This document shows positions 11,930 through 22,968 of a stretch of DNA of 64,000 nt, piece by piece. How positions within the stretch are numbered: the stretch's first letter is position 1; every line of letters starts with the position of its first letter. Location of the stretch: NCBI GenBank assembly GCA_018105865.1, contig CM030842.1, positions 15,849,867-15,913,866 on the forward strand, given 5' to 3'. Both the position numbers and the translations under genes were made by a program. Below the pieces are notes generated by a model. That model was not told the origin of the DNA, ran no database searches, and worked only from the letters and a program-made list of their open reading frames with translations. The stretch is from Metaphire vulgaris (taxonomy: Eukaryota; Annelida; Clitellata; Crassiclitellata; Megascolecidae).

Positions 11930-14900
11930 CTGAAATAATTTTATCAACTGAGTATCCACGACTTTAAAATTGATTGAAAAATTGATTGAAAAGTGTAAAA
12001 TAAATTGGTATTCAAACAGATCGGTTTCAAAGTCAAACCGATGTAAAAGACAAGAGCTTTACAGTCAATTGGGAAGCCATTATATCAAGGATACAGCCTC
12101 ATATTAATAAAACAAAATCAATAAATCAATAAATCAATAAATCAATCAATCAATCAATCAATCAATCAGTCAATCAATATCTCACATAATTTCCGCTGAA
12201 TGGTCCATCTTCAGGAAACAATCTCCCTGTGTGTTCTGCAGATCCATTTTCTGACCCGCAGTACAATCGTTTGGTGGCACCGGGTTCTTCGAAAGATTCC
12301 AGACTCCTCTTTGCTTCCGATAAATCCGCGAATGACGTCAGAACGTCGGGCTTGGATGGCGGAACACCACAAACCGTCGCCACGGATATGCTCGACGCTT
12401 CAAAATCCTTGCGACTGGGGCCCGTCAGCTGACTTTTGTCGTATATCGAAGGCTCTTCAACTGGCGCCGCGAGCAAAGCTTCCGTCGCTCGCTTGCCAGC
12501 TTCTACTCTGACTTCGACTTTCACTTCGTCGCGATTATTTACACGCGGCTGTTTCGGTACCTTGGAAGGACTAGACGCCGATCTGGAGTCTGCCGTGTCG
12601 AAAATCGGTAGCGACCTCACCAGAGGCAGGCGGTTCTTCCGGTCCGCGGAAGGATCGGCAGCGTCCTTCCACTCGAGCACACTGTTCAGGTAAACTTTTC
12701 CCGGAGGCATAGCAGCGGGCAGGTGATCGTCTAGGATGCGAAGGAGCTTATCGTCTTCGGATACCAACTCGCCTCTCAACAAGCGGGTCATCTTGTGCGC
12801 CGACTTTTCCGACAGTCGAACGTCCTCGACGTGCGTTTTCTTTATCACAGCTGCGCCGAAACTATCGGGTTTCGAACCTAAATCGGAAGGACTACCGCCG
12901 ACGCGCTGGGTACCGCTGGAGTCCTCCTGCACCGTCTGGTATCCGGAAGATTCCAGGCTGGTCGGAGACATCAACAGACAGCCGGAAGAGTCGGCCGAAA
13001 CGAGCGAACTGTCGTCCGACTCCGGTACCGATGGTGACTTTCGGGCATGATCCCTTTTTCTCGCGTGGACACGCTTCGGCCGGACACGGATGACTTCCAC
13101 CTCGCCACCGACGCCGTCAAATGCCGTCGAGTTGTCGACCGGGATCGCGACGGGGACGAGGGTTTCGGCGTTGGCAAAGGTCTCGATTCGCAATTTCTTC
13201 TCCTCTTCCGTTTCTCCCAAAGTCAGAGAAGCACTCGACGGCGATTGTTTAAACGAACGCGGCTTCATGAAACTGCTGAGAAGAGTCAACGGAGATATCA
13301 TGGATCGCGACCAGTTCGTCTCTCCGGATGATGAGCTCTATAAAGAAAACACGTCGACTTATTAATATCAAATCATAAAGAAATATAAACAAGTTAAATT
13401 ACTGTAAATATTCTTGTCCTAAAATTACAATAAATGATCAATTCATTACTGTTACAAAAAACCACCATCACCTCTATCATCATAATCATCATCATTATCA
13501 TCCGCATAATTATCTTCATCATCAGTGTTATTGTTAAAATTCATACCTTACTTATTTAAATACTTATACTCTAATCGTATTGCATATTTGAAAAATCCAA
13601 GTATTTGAAGGTAAAGAATGAAAATGTTCAAGAAACATTTCCATATGTTTAAAAACTAATTATCTGATTTACTGCACTGCAAAACGCAGGTTAACCCTCA
13701 AGCCGTCAGAAACGAGCATACTCGGTTACGTTGCACGTAGTTACAAAGCACCTGGCAGTTTAAGGGTTAAGAACGAAAACCAACTTCAACCTGAGACTGA
13801 GAGCTGATCATGCTGCAAAGAGAGATGTCGTCATCGATCTCCTCTTCCCGATTCTCTGGTCGGAATTTCAAGCAGCAGCACAGATCAAGGTACTGAACGT
13901 TCTGTACAGAAATACAAAATCAAAAGAATTACCAATGACACTCTTGCTATGGCTAAGGCTGTTAAGGCAGTTACGTACTCAATATGCTACACTAAAACGA
14001 TAAGAAATGATGCATAAAATCCCAGAAAAAAGCTTTAGATTGTAATGTACATTAGATCGTAATGCATTAGATCGTAATGTATTAAATTAGTAATTTAGAT
14101 CGTAATGTATTTTAATAAACAAAATACGGTTGGCGTACTCAGCACACATACCATAGTATTTCATTGTTTTAATATCAAAAGATCCTGTAGTTTCTGATAT
14201 TACATAAAGTTCTGAATTCAAAACTTCAACCCAGAAAACATTTAACATTTTAACTTGCATCAGGAAGACAACATTAATCAATTAAATATACCAATTACCC
14301 TAAATTATCCAAGTTTCAACAAGTACTAGGTTATTGCAGTCATCAAATTTCACAATAAGGAAGCTGTGATTTTCAAATTAGCATTGAAACTACCGGGTAA
14401 ACTGCAAAGTTGCACATTGAAAAGTGGGTGAGATATGGTAAGGTCACAAAGTGGATATGGTATAGTAAGGTCACAGTGGGTATGGTAAGTAAGGTCAAAG
14501 TGGGTATGGTATGGTAGGGTTAATAGTTTTAATACATATGGAATGAGTTAGAAAACAAGCCACGTGGCCTTAGAAAAGTACTGAACTAAAGTCTGGAATT
14601 CTGTTATCATTCAACATAATAAAGAATCAACTTTCAAAACCAAAGAAAGGTCCATTGTTTTTCTTATTATTGCATTTTATCTGATTATTCACACACTTTC
14701 TAAGAACTTATCTAAGAACAGTATCCTCCAGTACTTGTATTGCTGTCTAACTCTTCTATTTTTCAATCTATCTCCTTAACAGTCAAATCAACAAGAGCTC
14801 GAAATAAGACTAATATCCATTTTATTAATTAATGCAACAGTTGAAAAACTGAACGCATCAATCTTTGTCCATGAAATTCATTTCAATCGCAAAATTTAAA

Positions 14901-17900
14901 TGAATTCCTGGGAAATGATTTTCCTTAAATCTGAGGAGATTCAATTCTGACAAACTGGTCTTGACTTTCATTATCTGATTTGAAGATCACAGCATTTCTT
15001 CATTTTTTAAAAATAGAAAACTTATACCTGTCAAATACCTGCCAGGAGTTAAAATTGCGGTTTTACATACCACTTCAAGATCAAAAGCAATCAGTTCCAG
15101 ACCAGAAGACAGAGTTAACAGCAGCTCCAAACGCTAAAACATCAACCAACAGGTAACAGATACTTTGGTACTTTGATATAACGAGCCTGATTATGATAAT
15201 TATCCTCAGTTATAAAGTACTGCAATGTACGGTCTTGTGCGATACGCTACCGTATTGGAAGTACCGTACCTCGGGTAAAACCTACTAAATTTTACAGACC
15301 CGCTAAGCACGCCATATCGAGGTTCTACTGTACTTTGGTACTTTTGAAGCAACGGGTACTTTGCTGATTGTGTACAAACTGGGCTCATGCCTGCAAGATA
15401 CTAGTGACCAGGGTTATTTCTAAGATTATCAATTTGGGGAGGGGGTGTTGGTATATTTTGGGGGCCCATGCCAAAAAAGTCTGACAGCCAAAAAATAGGT
15501 CATCCCAGGCTCAGATTTGGGGGCATTGGGAGTGGGGGTGTCAGTCTCAAATTGAGGGGTTTTGGGCAGGATGTTAAGGGGGCGTAAAAATAGCCCTGCT
15601 AGTGACCCAAAACTAGGAGCCAATAACAAGCCATGATCAAGAAGGCAGTTATAAAAAGCAAGCTTAAATTGTTAAGTACCGGTACTTTTCAATTACTGTA
15701 TTAAAATCATCACAGATGTACCAAATACATGACCTGCGCGATATCACTTGGGACATTAAATAATTAACGTTCAACTGAATACTGAATAATGATAACAATC
15801 AGTGACAGGCCAATGTCTAATAATTGCACAAAACCTGAATCAAAACAATGTTGGATTAAGGAAGTTGAAACATGACCCTAGAAGAAATATGAGCTTATTG
15901 CAAACAGTGCAGTATGAATCAATTCAATTGAAGTGCACGCAGTTCATCTGATGAACGAACCAAACCAACAAATATTGAATAGAATAGCAAAAACATCTGG
16001 CCATTGGTTTTGTAAATCCAACATTTCTGTTGTTTATATCAAACAAATTATAAAATATAAGCTAGGCATAACACAGCAGCAAATGCACTGGTTATTCTGG
16101 AATTGATTTAAAAGGTAAAGGTAGTCCCATACTCGAACGAGCGTAGGGTCCGGCGCTGATCTCCATGTAATAGGCAAGCAGCGAAGCAGGTGGCTCACGC
16201 CATTAATCTAAAGTAGGTTGTCGTTATTTTCTCTAGACCTGCGTTTTACCTTCGCAACTTAGCGCTGCTGCCAATTTATTGACGCCTAAGCGATGAACGG
16301 CTTGGCTGGCCACCGGCACCACGACTAGATCCTGGGATGGTCACCCAGCCAAGTACTAACCGCGCTCGAAGTTGCTTAACTTTGGCGGTCTTACGAGAAT
16401 CAGCCACACGGGTCAAATAGGCTGGGTGTCGATATACAAACCAGAAAATAATGTGCCATGTTGGGTTGATAATAAGCAAAAAAATAAATCGTGATAAAAC
16501 ATTTCTGATCAGCAGCTTCATTACTAAGATTTTACGTTTTGGCATGCCTACCTGTTCATCGAGTACTAAGGCTTCCCTGACGTAATGCTTTCGTAACAGT
16601 TCTGCGTTATTTATGAAACAGTGAATGTAACTCTCAAGAAGGCGATCTGACAGAGCAAGATAGAGCCACGCACGACCTAAAATCAAACACAGTCACTTTG
16701 AGATTCAAAACAATTCCTTTCTGCACCACCAAATAACAAGGAAGTCTTAAAAATGAAAAACAGGATAACATACTAAGATAAAAATCAGTATTCAAGTCAG
16801 CTGTACTTGTTTTTGAGTTGTTGAGACAGATAACACATAAACTTTTGAAAACAGGATTGACAATTAAAGCAAATAAAAAACAATCACTGTAACATCACAC
16901 TGTAACATCATAACATCACACTGTAACATCACACTGTAACATCACACTCTCCCTAACAAAAATAAGTTTACATGCACCCACAAAACAGCCATATAAGCTT
17001 TCAACTGATGTGGTACATTGGCACTGAAAATGTCAACCAAAATTCTACCGTAAAATGACAATGGCATATGCATCTTGATAATTTCTGCCTATATCACAAT
17101 TTGGCATTAAAAAAACATTTAACAGGAAAAATACAACTATCATTGCAATTATAGACTACATGAAATATTATGAGTAATCAATTGTTGTCTAAGCATCACA
17201 TGCATTGCTACTATGATAATTAGTATTAAATAAGGCAAATATGTCGCATCCTTGTACCGATCAACGGTAGGTTGCACTATTTTACAAAATAACAACCACG
17301 TGAACGTTTCATACTTTGCACTCACACGGGTATTGCATAGTGTGCGCACTAGTAGTTTGCATACCTGGGAATTTGCGCACTAGTAGTTTGTGCACCAGGG
17401 TTAGGGTTAAGGTTAGAGTTAGGTTACCCTAACCGTAACCCACACCCAAAAAGCGGTGTGCAATGTACTGGTGTGCAAACTACTAGTGTGCAAATTCCCA
17501 GGTACGCAAACTACTAGTGCACATTCTGATGTAAACCCTCACAAGTGCCAATTTGAGCATGGCAACCATCTCTATTACCAAAGACTGAGCCATCAATACC
17601 AAAATGCATTGAAATGCTTTCGCTTTTAAAAAGTTGGCAAAATACAGCCACGTTCCGAGATACCTTGTGACTGCTCTAATTAAGGTCTCCATGTGTCTTT
17701 CAGCGAAGTTCAATTTTCATTTTGTGCCATAAAATGTTTATAAACAAGTGACGATGACATTGCAATGGTTCTAGACTTTGCATCCTTAAATATCATTTTT
17801 AACTTGGTGTCTGAAACCGTTTTTTTAACCATAACAATTTTATGATTTTATGATTTATGCAAATACGATTTTATTTATGGTTTCGCTTTTCTGCAAATAT

Positions 17901-19309
17901 GATGTTACGATTTTCCGCGACAGTTATTGTGTGACTTTCAAGTATCTCATGCTTCAAGGATTTAGAGTTTCTTATCTAACACATTTATGCTCTTTGTATT
18001 TCTGCCAACAATAATAATTATGCTGACTGCATAATCCTAGCAAGGCAGGCAGCCATGAAGTTGCAATATAAAATAACACAAAATAACTGCTCTTAATAAT
18101 TCTAATAATGCCCATAATGCCATTACATACAGGAAAGAAAACACTGAAAATAACATCATGCAAACAAACTCAAGCAATAGAACCACTTTGTGCAATATTT
18201 ATTCACAAATATCGGTAAGCAAAAGCAGCAACTATTGAAGATTGGACACTTAAACGAAAAGCTGAAGATGCACAGTAAACAAGCTAAATCAAAATGCCTT
18301 GAAGAAGATAAACACCAGAAACTGTTTAACCCTTAAAACTCCCGATGCTCTGAAACTATATGCAATGTAACCAAGTATACTCTGTTCCTGTAGTTTAAGG
18401 GTTAAGTACGGTAAAACCAGTAACTAGCACATATGACATTTTCAGAAATTGCACACCAGACCTTAAAGACATAACACAAACAAACACACACACACACCCA
18501 TGTTACTCAGTAACCAATAAGTAAGGTTTATATACAGTTAAGTGGCACCCACTCTTTCAGTCATTCAGTCATCTCTGACTTTGTGTGACATTATGGACTT
18601 TGATATGCCATGCTTGTCTGTCCTTGACCAACCCACAAAGTGGCACAGCTGAAGTGCAAATTTACTCAAATACCCTGAGCAAAATACAGGAAGCAGCCAT
18701 CAACCTTCACCAGTTGTGAAACAGTTCACCTTATCAGAACTTACAAGATGACACCACAAACACCACCACTGCTAACAAGAGGCCAAAACTGAACCATTAA
18801 CTCGGAGGCTGACAGGTCCAAATAGACCAATCTCTCCTGGATGATTGATTGATTGCCCTCAATGCATAGCAGAGATTGAACAGGCCAGCCTCCAAGATTA
18901 GTGACTTGGTTCAGACCTTTTGTTACTGATGGCACAGCCACTGGGCATATATATTATATAGACAGTTTCACTATTTCACTTAGGGGCAATGTCCCCATAA
19001 ATCACAGCAATTGTGACCAAGGTCTATTGTAGAATGGGCAGTCCACAAATAACACGGAGTGAGAGGGAAGGTGGATCAGTGCAACTCAGATTGCCAACAA
19101 CCAAACAGATTCAACAGATCATGTAAACCATCCTGTTAAAAGGATGACATGCATCATGACATGATGACAACATAATGATGAAATGAAGCTACAGGCATGC
19201 CAATGCAGATAGTGGGCAGGTGACCAAAATAATAATTTTTCAGACTACCTTGGCTTAACCCATAACCACTCTCCCTCTCTGTCTGTCTCCCTCTGTCTGT
19301 CTGTCTGCC

Positions 19310-19373
<64 letters not shown>

Positions 19374-22242
19374 ACTCTCACACACACACACTCTTGCATA
19401 CTCACCAATGATAATCCATTTAATTAATGCATAATGATATGAAAGTCGAAACACTAAAGAAGAAAAAGGAAAATGAACACAGAAACTGAAGAAGAAAAAC
19501 TTCAACACATGTGTTAGCCAAAGATATAAGGTAAAGAGAGGACGAAGACTAACCTCTTCCAAGGTCAGTTGCTACGTTTGACATTTTGACAATGTCTTCA
19601 ATCGTTGACCTGTGTGTGAACTCTTGAACAATAACCCAGTATCCTCGAGTAAAGTGTCTAAGGCTGCCCCATACAAAAAAAATAATACAAACATTTAAAT
19701 CACACTATCCCAAACAGATTAACCTGCAATTCCAAACAGGTGCAATTAATTTAACCAAAAGCAAAATACATTGCTAAAAATTTATTCCTGGAACAGATTA
19801 CATTATACATTACATAATTATTATACATTACATTTTCCATTTAAATTTCGTAAACAGAAAACAGTGACTGTCATGTTCAAATATAGTCATGCAATAATAA
19901 GCCATGGGAGATGAATTTAGCATTAACCCATTGACCTGGTAATCTGTATAATCAATAGGTCATGAAACCAAAATATTGGCCTTATGGGGTGAAAGGATTG
20001 AGAGAGAATGGGTCATAAATACTGTGACACAAAAAGAAGAATGGAAATATTACCAATAAGAAAAGGAAAAGTACGGTAGTTCCAATCGCATCTGCACTAA
20101 TTTCGATTGCAGACATCTAAACCAATGACTGTTGATATAATTAATGTCATCATAACATTGCTTGAAACATCTAGACTCAAATAAAAGTCAGATGCACAAA
20201 CAGCAGCAGCAGCAAAATGATTACCAATACCATACATGGGCACCCACAGAAATTTTTCCAGGAGGGGCAAAACATAATGGTCATGGCTATGCCACATAAA
20301 TTTTCCAAGAGAGGGCAAAACACATCTTAACACAATGGTCAGTGGTCACGGTTAATATTTTAGCAAGGTTTTCAAATTTCAATAGGAAATATTGGCATTT
20401 TTATTTTCCAAGAGGGGCAAATGCCCCCTCTTGCCCCAATGTGCGGGAGCCCATGATACCATACCATTTCAGTTCTTCATTATGTACTGTGTATTTCTAC
20501 ATTAGCCACCATGGATTTCCACTTTGTTTGACCTTGACATCCTCTTATTATTTCAATGTTATTCTTTACTCTTTCTCTGCCTTCCTCTAGCTCTTTTCCC
20601 ATCCACTTTTCCAGTTATTTCCAAATGCTCAAGGCTTTCCTTCCTCATCATGTGTCCAAAGAAAGAAAGCTGCCTGATGGTTACTATCAGACTTCTATCT
20701 CTTCCAATTTCATTTAAGATCTCTTCATTGATTTTGTTTTCCATCCATGCAACATTCAGCATCCGCCGCAGAAGCCACAGAAAGCCACATTTCTGTGGCT
20801 TCCAATTTCTTCTGCATGGCCTTGGATATAATCCATGTCCCTGCTTCATTACATAACAAATGCACAAAACCTGTACATGATCATGACGATACAGTGTGAC
20901 GTCACTCACCCGTAAAGAAATGCATGGTCAAGATTTTCCACCAGCTTATGGAACTGCCAATCAGAATTCTTCAGTACAATGCCATGTTCTTCTGAAGACC
21001 GACTCAGTTGATATGACTGGATCTGGAAATAGAAGCCCCAAACAGCTATAACATAAAAATGCCATTGAATTCGTTCTAAATTGAAAACAACTAGTCTTCT
21101 TTGGTAATCCTATCTTGTGGAACTCTCTTCCTGATGAGACCACCAAAAGATTTCATTTAAAAATTTGTTTAGGTTGAAAACAAGTTGAGATGTTAAAGCG
21201 CTTTTGTTGTGGGCCTCAGCCTTGTTACAGCGCTATAGAAATTGTCTAGGAATGAATGAATGAATGAATGAATGAATTGTAAAAGACACTCTTACAACTG
21301 ACCTGAAGATCATTCAGTGCTGTTTTCAGAAATAAGCAGAATTTGGAAATTTTGAAAAACTACTAAATACTGTTTATTTAGTAACCAAAAATACTATCAA
21401 TATAGCAACCAGAAATACTGTTGCTGGCTGTAGTAACCAGTCATCTATAATAAAAATTACTCATCAATTATTGATCAGAAATTTCTGTATGAAGCTGCTA
21501 GAGAGTATGACTCATGTGAGATGCCTGCACACGATTATCTTTAAGTGACATTAAATCAGTGGGGAAAATGGTAGCACTAAAACTGTCAGATCTCAAGATC
21601 TCAAGAGAATCTGACCGCAATAAGGAATTAATACCAGGTCTATATTTGATAAATTTTAGTAGTGTTTTAAATTATTGTGAGGGGGTTGTGACCTAAACCT
21701 TTCAAGATCATAATCATAAGGATTTTAAGTACAGAGTAGGTTCAATCCCACATCAGAGTCATCGTGAAATCCAAGTAAGGAAAAGAACGGCATTGTAACA
21801 ATAACCAAACTAGTACCTCTTTTACCTAAAACAAACGCGAAAATCATTTTCTGCACACAAAATGACTTTTGTGACCAACGCAACTAGTCTTGAAATGTTC
21901 GCTACCAGACTAAAGACGCACTTGTTTAGCATCTCATTTAAGTGCATGTGTAAAGTGCTCTTGATCTTGGCCTGCTGTTACTATAGCGCTATATAAATTG
22001 GTTTATTAACTAACTAACTAAAAATCGAACATCACTCGCCGAACCAGTCGCTCACGCGATTTGGATTTGTCGCGACATCGGCTGGTGCTTCTTTGCGTTA
22101 CGGAGAGGCGCTATAGAAGTCGGCAATCGGGTTGCTTTACACGGTACATACGTACGTGCTTGATCGCCCTGGCGATGCCTTCGACGATCCTGTCCTTGGC
22201 TCGCCGGCGGTCCGATGCTTTCGGCATCTCCTCTTCTTCCAT
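5381..22242 (-). CDS. PLEKHM2: PLEKHM2/SKIP-like RUN and PH domain protein
   Basis: In mammals PLEKHM2 links Arl8 on lysosomes to kinesin-1 and drives outward lysosome movement. Seventeen coding exons were traced: 22156-22242, 20910-21022, 19554-19663, 16552-16676, 15071-15133, 13791-13901, 12186-13337, 11860-11929, 11326-11481, 10258-10346, 9516-9669, 8556-8731, 7636-7704, 6877-7048, 6562-6729, 5776-5898 and 5381-5479. Splice phases agree at every junction except 12186/11929, which is one base out. The total is about 1,010 residues, close to the human length. The N-terminus contains [14 protein letters not shown] followed by IQSY. The stop TAA is part of the TTAA bordering a MITE at 5297-5384. 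Confidence 0.9.
5589..5727 (+). mobile_element. MITE with CCATATAGTACGTACGC ends, copy 1
   Basis: It is bounded by AGGGCTCATCCATATAGTAC and CGTACTATATGGATGGACCC. It sits in the last intron of the PLEKHM2-like gene, and a second copy is at 37573-37711. Confidence 0.75.
6061..6170 (+). repeat. Short tandem array, about 18-19-bp unit
   Basis: The unit GGTCATTTTATCCAAAG recurs about six times with small length changes (single-base G and A indels). It lies in the intron between PLEKHM2-like exons 15 and 16. The plus-strand ORF across it is repetitive and not a gene. Confidence 0.85.
7246..7352 (+). repeat. (AAT)n microsatellite
   Basis: About 105 bases of AAT repeats with a few C and G interruptions, in an intron of the PLEKHM2-like gene. 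ORFs of poly-Tyr or poly-Ile across it are artefacts. Confidence 0.95.
7512..7572 (+). mobile_element. Short TTAA-flanked MITE-like element
   Basis: A 61-bp segment is bounded by TTAA on both sides, with CCCCTTTACTG at the left and AAAAGGGG at the right. It has the CCC/GGG terminal pattern of the other TTAA elements in this window. Confidence 0.6.
8447..8523 (+). mobile_element. 77-bp palindromic MITE with TA flanks, copy 1
   Basis: It starts CAGGGTGGCGCAAAAAACCG and ends with the degenerate reverse complement, TTTGCACTGCCCTG, flanked by TA. A second copy of the same length with better ends lies at 31272-31348. TA flanks suggest a Tc1/mariner-type origin. Confidence 0.75.
8832..9063 (+). mobile_element. 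hAT-type MITE (CAGNGGCGTAGC family) with internal TA tract
   Basis: The left end is CAGAGGCGTAGCGAGG and the right end is GCTATGCCCTG. The flanking 8-mers GCTGTAAT and GTTGTAAT differ at one base. A TA dinucleotide run of about 75 bases sits inside. A related element at 34163-34401 also carries a TA tract near its right end. Confidence 0.8.
9148..9254 (+). repeat. (AAT)n to (AAC)n microsatellite
   Basis: About 90 bases of AAT repeats change into five AAC units. It lies in a PLEKHM2-like intron. Poly-Ile ORFs on both strands are artefacts. Confidence 0.95.
9745..10035 (-). mobile_element. tRNA-derived SINE, copy 1
   Basis: Read on the minus strand, the head near 10032 has an A-box-like TGGCAGAGTGTTAAC and a B box GGTTCAGTACC at 9964-9974. 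The body contains TGCCTGGCTGAGAGCC and GGAGATCAGCGCTG. The same body follows a tRNA-like head at 42070-42360, so these are two copies of one SINE family. Confidence 0.75.
10877..11251 (+). mobile_element. TTAA-flanked MITE (family C) split by an hAT insertion
   Basis: The outer element is bounded by TTAA at 10877-10880 and 11248-11251 with CCC and GGG ends. Its two halves (10881-10908 and 11196-11247) join into a unit like those at 19923-20002 and 54372-54454, which share AATANGTTATGAA-like and TCGGCC motifs. A 287-bp hAT element interrupts it. Confidence 0.7.
10909..11195 (+). mobile_element. Nested hAT non-autonomous element with perfect 8-bp duplication
   Basis: The ends are CAGCGGTTCTCAACCTTT and AGGTTGAGAACCGCTG. 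CTGTAACC occurs on both sides (10901-10908 and 11196-11203). The subterminal region contains GGGGGTCGCGACCC. These termini resemble hAT elements of the SPIN/Charlie group known from animals; that name is from memory and is only a suggestion. Confidence 0.88.
12186..13337 (-). CDS. PLEKHM2: PLEKHM2-like large linker exon
   Basis: This single exon encodes about 384 residues rich in Ser, Pro, Asp and Glu, as expected for the disordered middle of PLEKHM2. It has the conserved [19 protein letters not shown] block, which corresponds to a basic block after EVIRV in vertebrate PLEKHM2, and [14 protein letters not shown] tryptophan-acidic motif candidate, [10 protein letters not shown], lies near 12655-12685. 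The acceptor is TTTATAG. The 3' end is uncertain: GTGAGA after NY at 12186 is the best donor, but it does not match the phase of the next exon. A GTCAGA donor ending the exon at 12256, or an unseen small exon, would restore frame. Confidence 0.8.
13691..13770 (+). mobile_element. TTAA-flanked MITE, family A, copy 3
   Basis: TTAA at 13691-13694 and 13767-13770 bound a 72-bp unit with CATACTCGGTTACGTTGCAC and GTAGTTACAAAGCACCTGGC. It lies in a PLEKHM2-like intron, 20 bp from exon 6. Confidence 0.8.
15409..15598 (+). mobile_element. hAT-type MITE (CAGGGTTATTTC family)
   Basis: The 190-bp element starts CAGGGTTATTTCTA and ends AATAGCCCTG. CTAGTGAC is duplicated exactly at 15401-15408 and 15599-15606. 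A related copy is at 35194-35358. Confidence 0.88.
16110..16390 (-). mobile_element. 5S rRNA-derived SINE (SINE3-type)
   Basis: On the minus strand the segment near 16385-16300 reads AAGTTAAGCAACTTCGAGCG, then TTAGTACTTGGCTGGGTGAC. These match the A-box and C-box region of the internal promoter of 5S rRNA. Downstream is a non-5S body ending GGAGATCAGCGCCGG and ACTACCTTTACC. The 5S part lacks the normal gene ends, so this is a retroposon and not a functional 5S gene. It lies next to exon 4 of the PLEKHM2-like gene. Confidence 0.75.
16552..22242 (-). CDS. PLEKHM2: PLEKHM2-like exons 1-4: N-terminus and RUN domain
   Basis: Exon 1 (22156-22242) starts at the ATG of 22240-22242, with an in-frame stop upstream; its donor is GTACGT. 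Exons 2-4 carry the RUN domain: LDHAFLYG at the exon 2 end, [19 protein letters not shown] in exon 3, and [19 protein letters not shown] in exon 4. These segments match the PLEKHM2 RUN region, which binds the small GTPase Arl8, better than the RUFY or PLEKHM1 type. Phases are 0, 2, 1 and 0. The introns contain a LINE remnant, an STR block, a telomere-like palindrome and a family A MITE. Confidence 0.9.
17341..17524 (+). repeat. Imperfect palindrome with telomere-like centre
   Basis: The left arm (GTGCGCACTAGTAGTTTGCA, CCTGGGAATTTGCGCACTAG) is mirrored by the right arm (GTGTGCAAATTCCCAGG, AAACTACTAGTGCAC). The centre at about 17397-17450 has GGGTTAGGGTTAAGG facing TACCCTAACCGTAACCC. It lies in the intron between PLEKHM2-like exons 3 and 4. 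Confidence 0.85.
18326..18405 (-). mobile_element. TTAA-flanked MITE, family A, copy 4
   Basis: TTAA at 18326-18329 and 18402-18405 bound a unit whose plus strand has ATGCAATGTAACCAAGTATAC, the reverse complement of the family A core. Confidence 0.75.
19262..19392 (+). repeat. (CTGT)n, (CT)n and (CA)n compound microsatellite
   Basis: About 17 CTGT units pass into CT repeats and a short CA run. It lies in a PLEKHM2-like intron. ORFs of Asp-Arg-Gln-Thr across it are artefacts. Confidence 0.95.
20555..20850 (-). mobile_element. LINE 3' ORF remnant
   Basis: The minus-strand frame encodes [19 protein letters not shown], then [16 protein letters not shown] and [14 protein letters not shown]. This is the C-terminal tail often seen in endonuclease-reverse transcriptase ORFs of LINEs. 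It is intronic in the PLEKHM2-like gene and disconnected from any intact reverse transcriptase. Confidence 0.75.
21095..21285 (+). mobile_element. L2-like LINE 3' end with (GAAT)n tail
   Basis: The plus strand encodes [19 protein letters not shown] followed by a stop. The non-coding end is ACAGCGCTATAGAAATTG and a GAAT tail. A similar fragment ends at 22020 with an AACT tail, and another at 41455-41720 with a GATT tail. Confidence 0.7.
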
Positions 22243-22968
22243 CGACCGAACGGCGATCTGTCTACGTCAATGCTATCCCGATCATCATTTAATCCAGATC
22301 GAAATACGGGAAAGATCCTCTGAAAGACAGCCGTGTCTGTGTATTATAGACACACACAGAACAACACACACTGCGCTTATGTATTGTTATTGTTACTGTG
22401 TTGTCCGTTCACTCACATGACGGAAACCGTCCTTGCGATTTATCCGCAAAATCTCCAAAAAATTCGTTAAATTGTCGCTTTCAAACGACTATCTTCGTTT
22501 ATTTAATTATAATTTTAGTCCTTGTATTCGCCAATAATTTTTTTCTATTGGTGTTGGTAGTGAATGTTCTTAAATAATAAATATACATAGATTTGCCGAT
22601 TATTAATGCAACATCTTGTCAATTTATTTTGCGCTCGTTTTTGTCATTACTCATGCCGTCGTGCTCTAACTCTTTTTGTGATGTACTGTGGAAAAACAAA
22701 TAGCTGCTGTAAATGTGTGCGGCTGCTTTTGTCAGGTATTTTGGTATACAAGCCATTCTTGCTAGACCGCAGTGTTGGAGTTGTGAAATTTGAGCTGAGG
22801 GGGGGGGGGCTGAGGACTAAAATTCAATGATTGACAGAAACTGCATGTACCCGATATGCGATTTTTGGGAGGGATGCAAAGTTAGCTGGAGGTTCAAGAC
22901 GGACAGCCACAGATCAGCTTCACTGTCTGACTGTAAACTAATTTGAAGTGTTCAAGCTTATTAGTGAA

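Noticed and set aside
12200..13365. Several long plus-strand ORFs of 70-104 codons
   Set aside because: They are antisense to the GC-richer PLEKHM2-like linker exon, which has clear homology and splice sites on the minus strand.
16300..16390. Possible 5S rRNA gene
   Set aside because: Only the internal promoter region is recognisable; both gene ends are replaced by SINE sequence.
22061..22420. Plus-strand ORF of 119 codons
   Set aside because: It is the antisense of PLEKHM2-like exon 1 and its surroundings, which match the family N-terminus on the minus strand.
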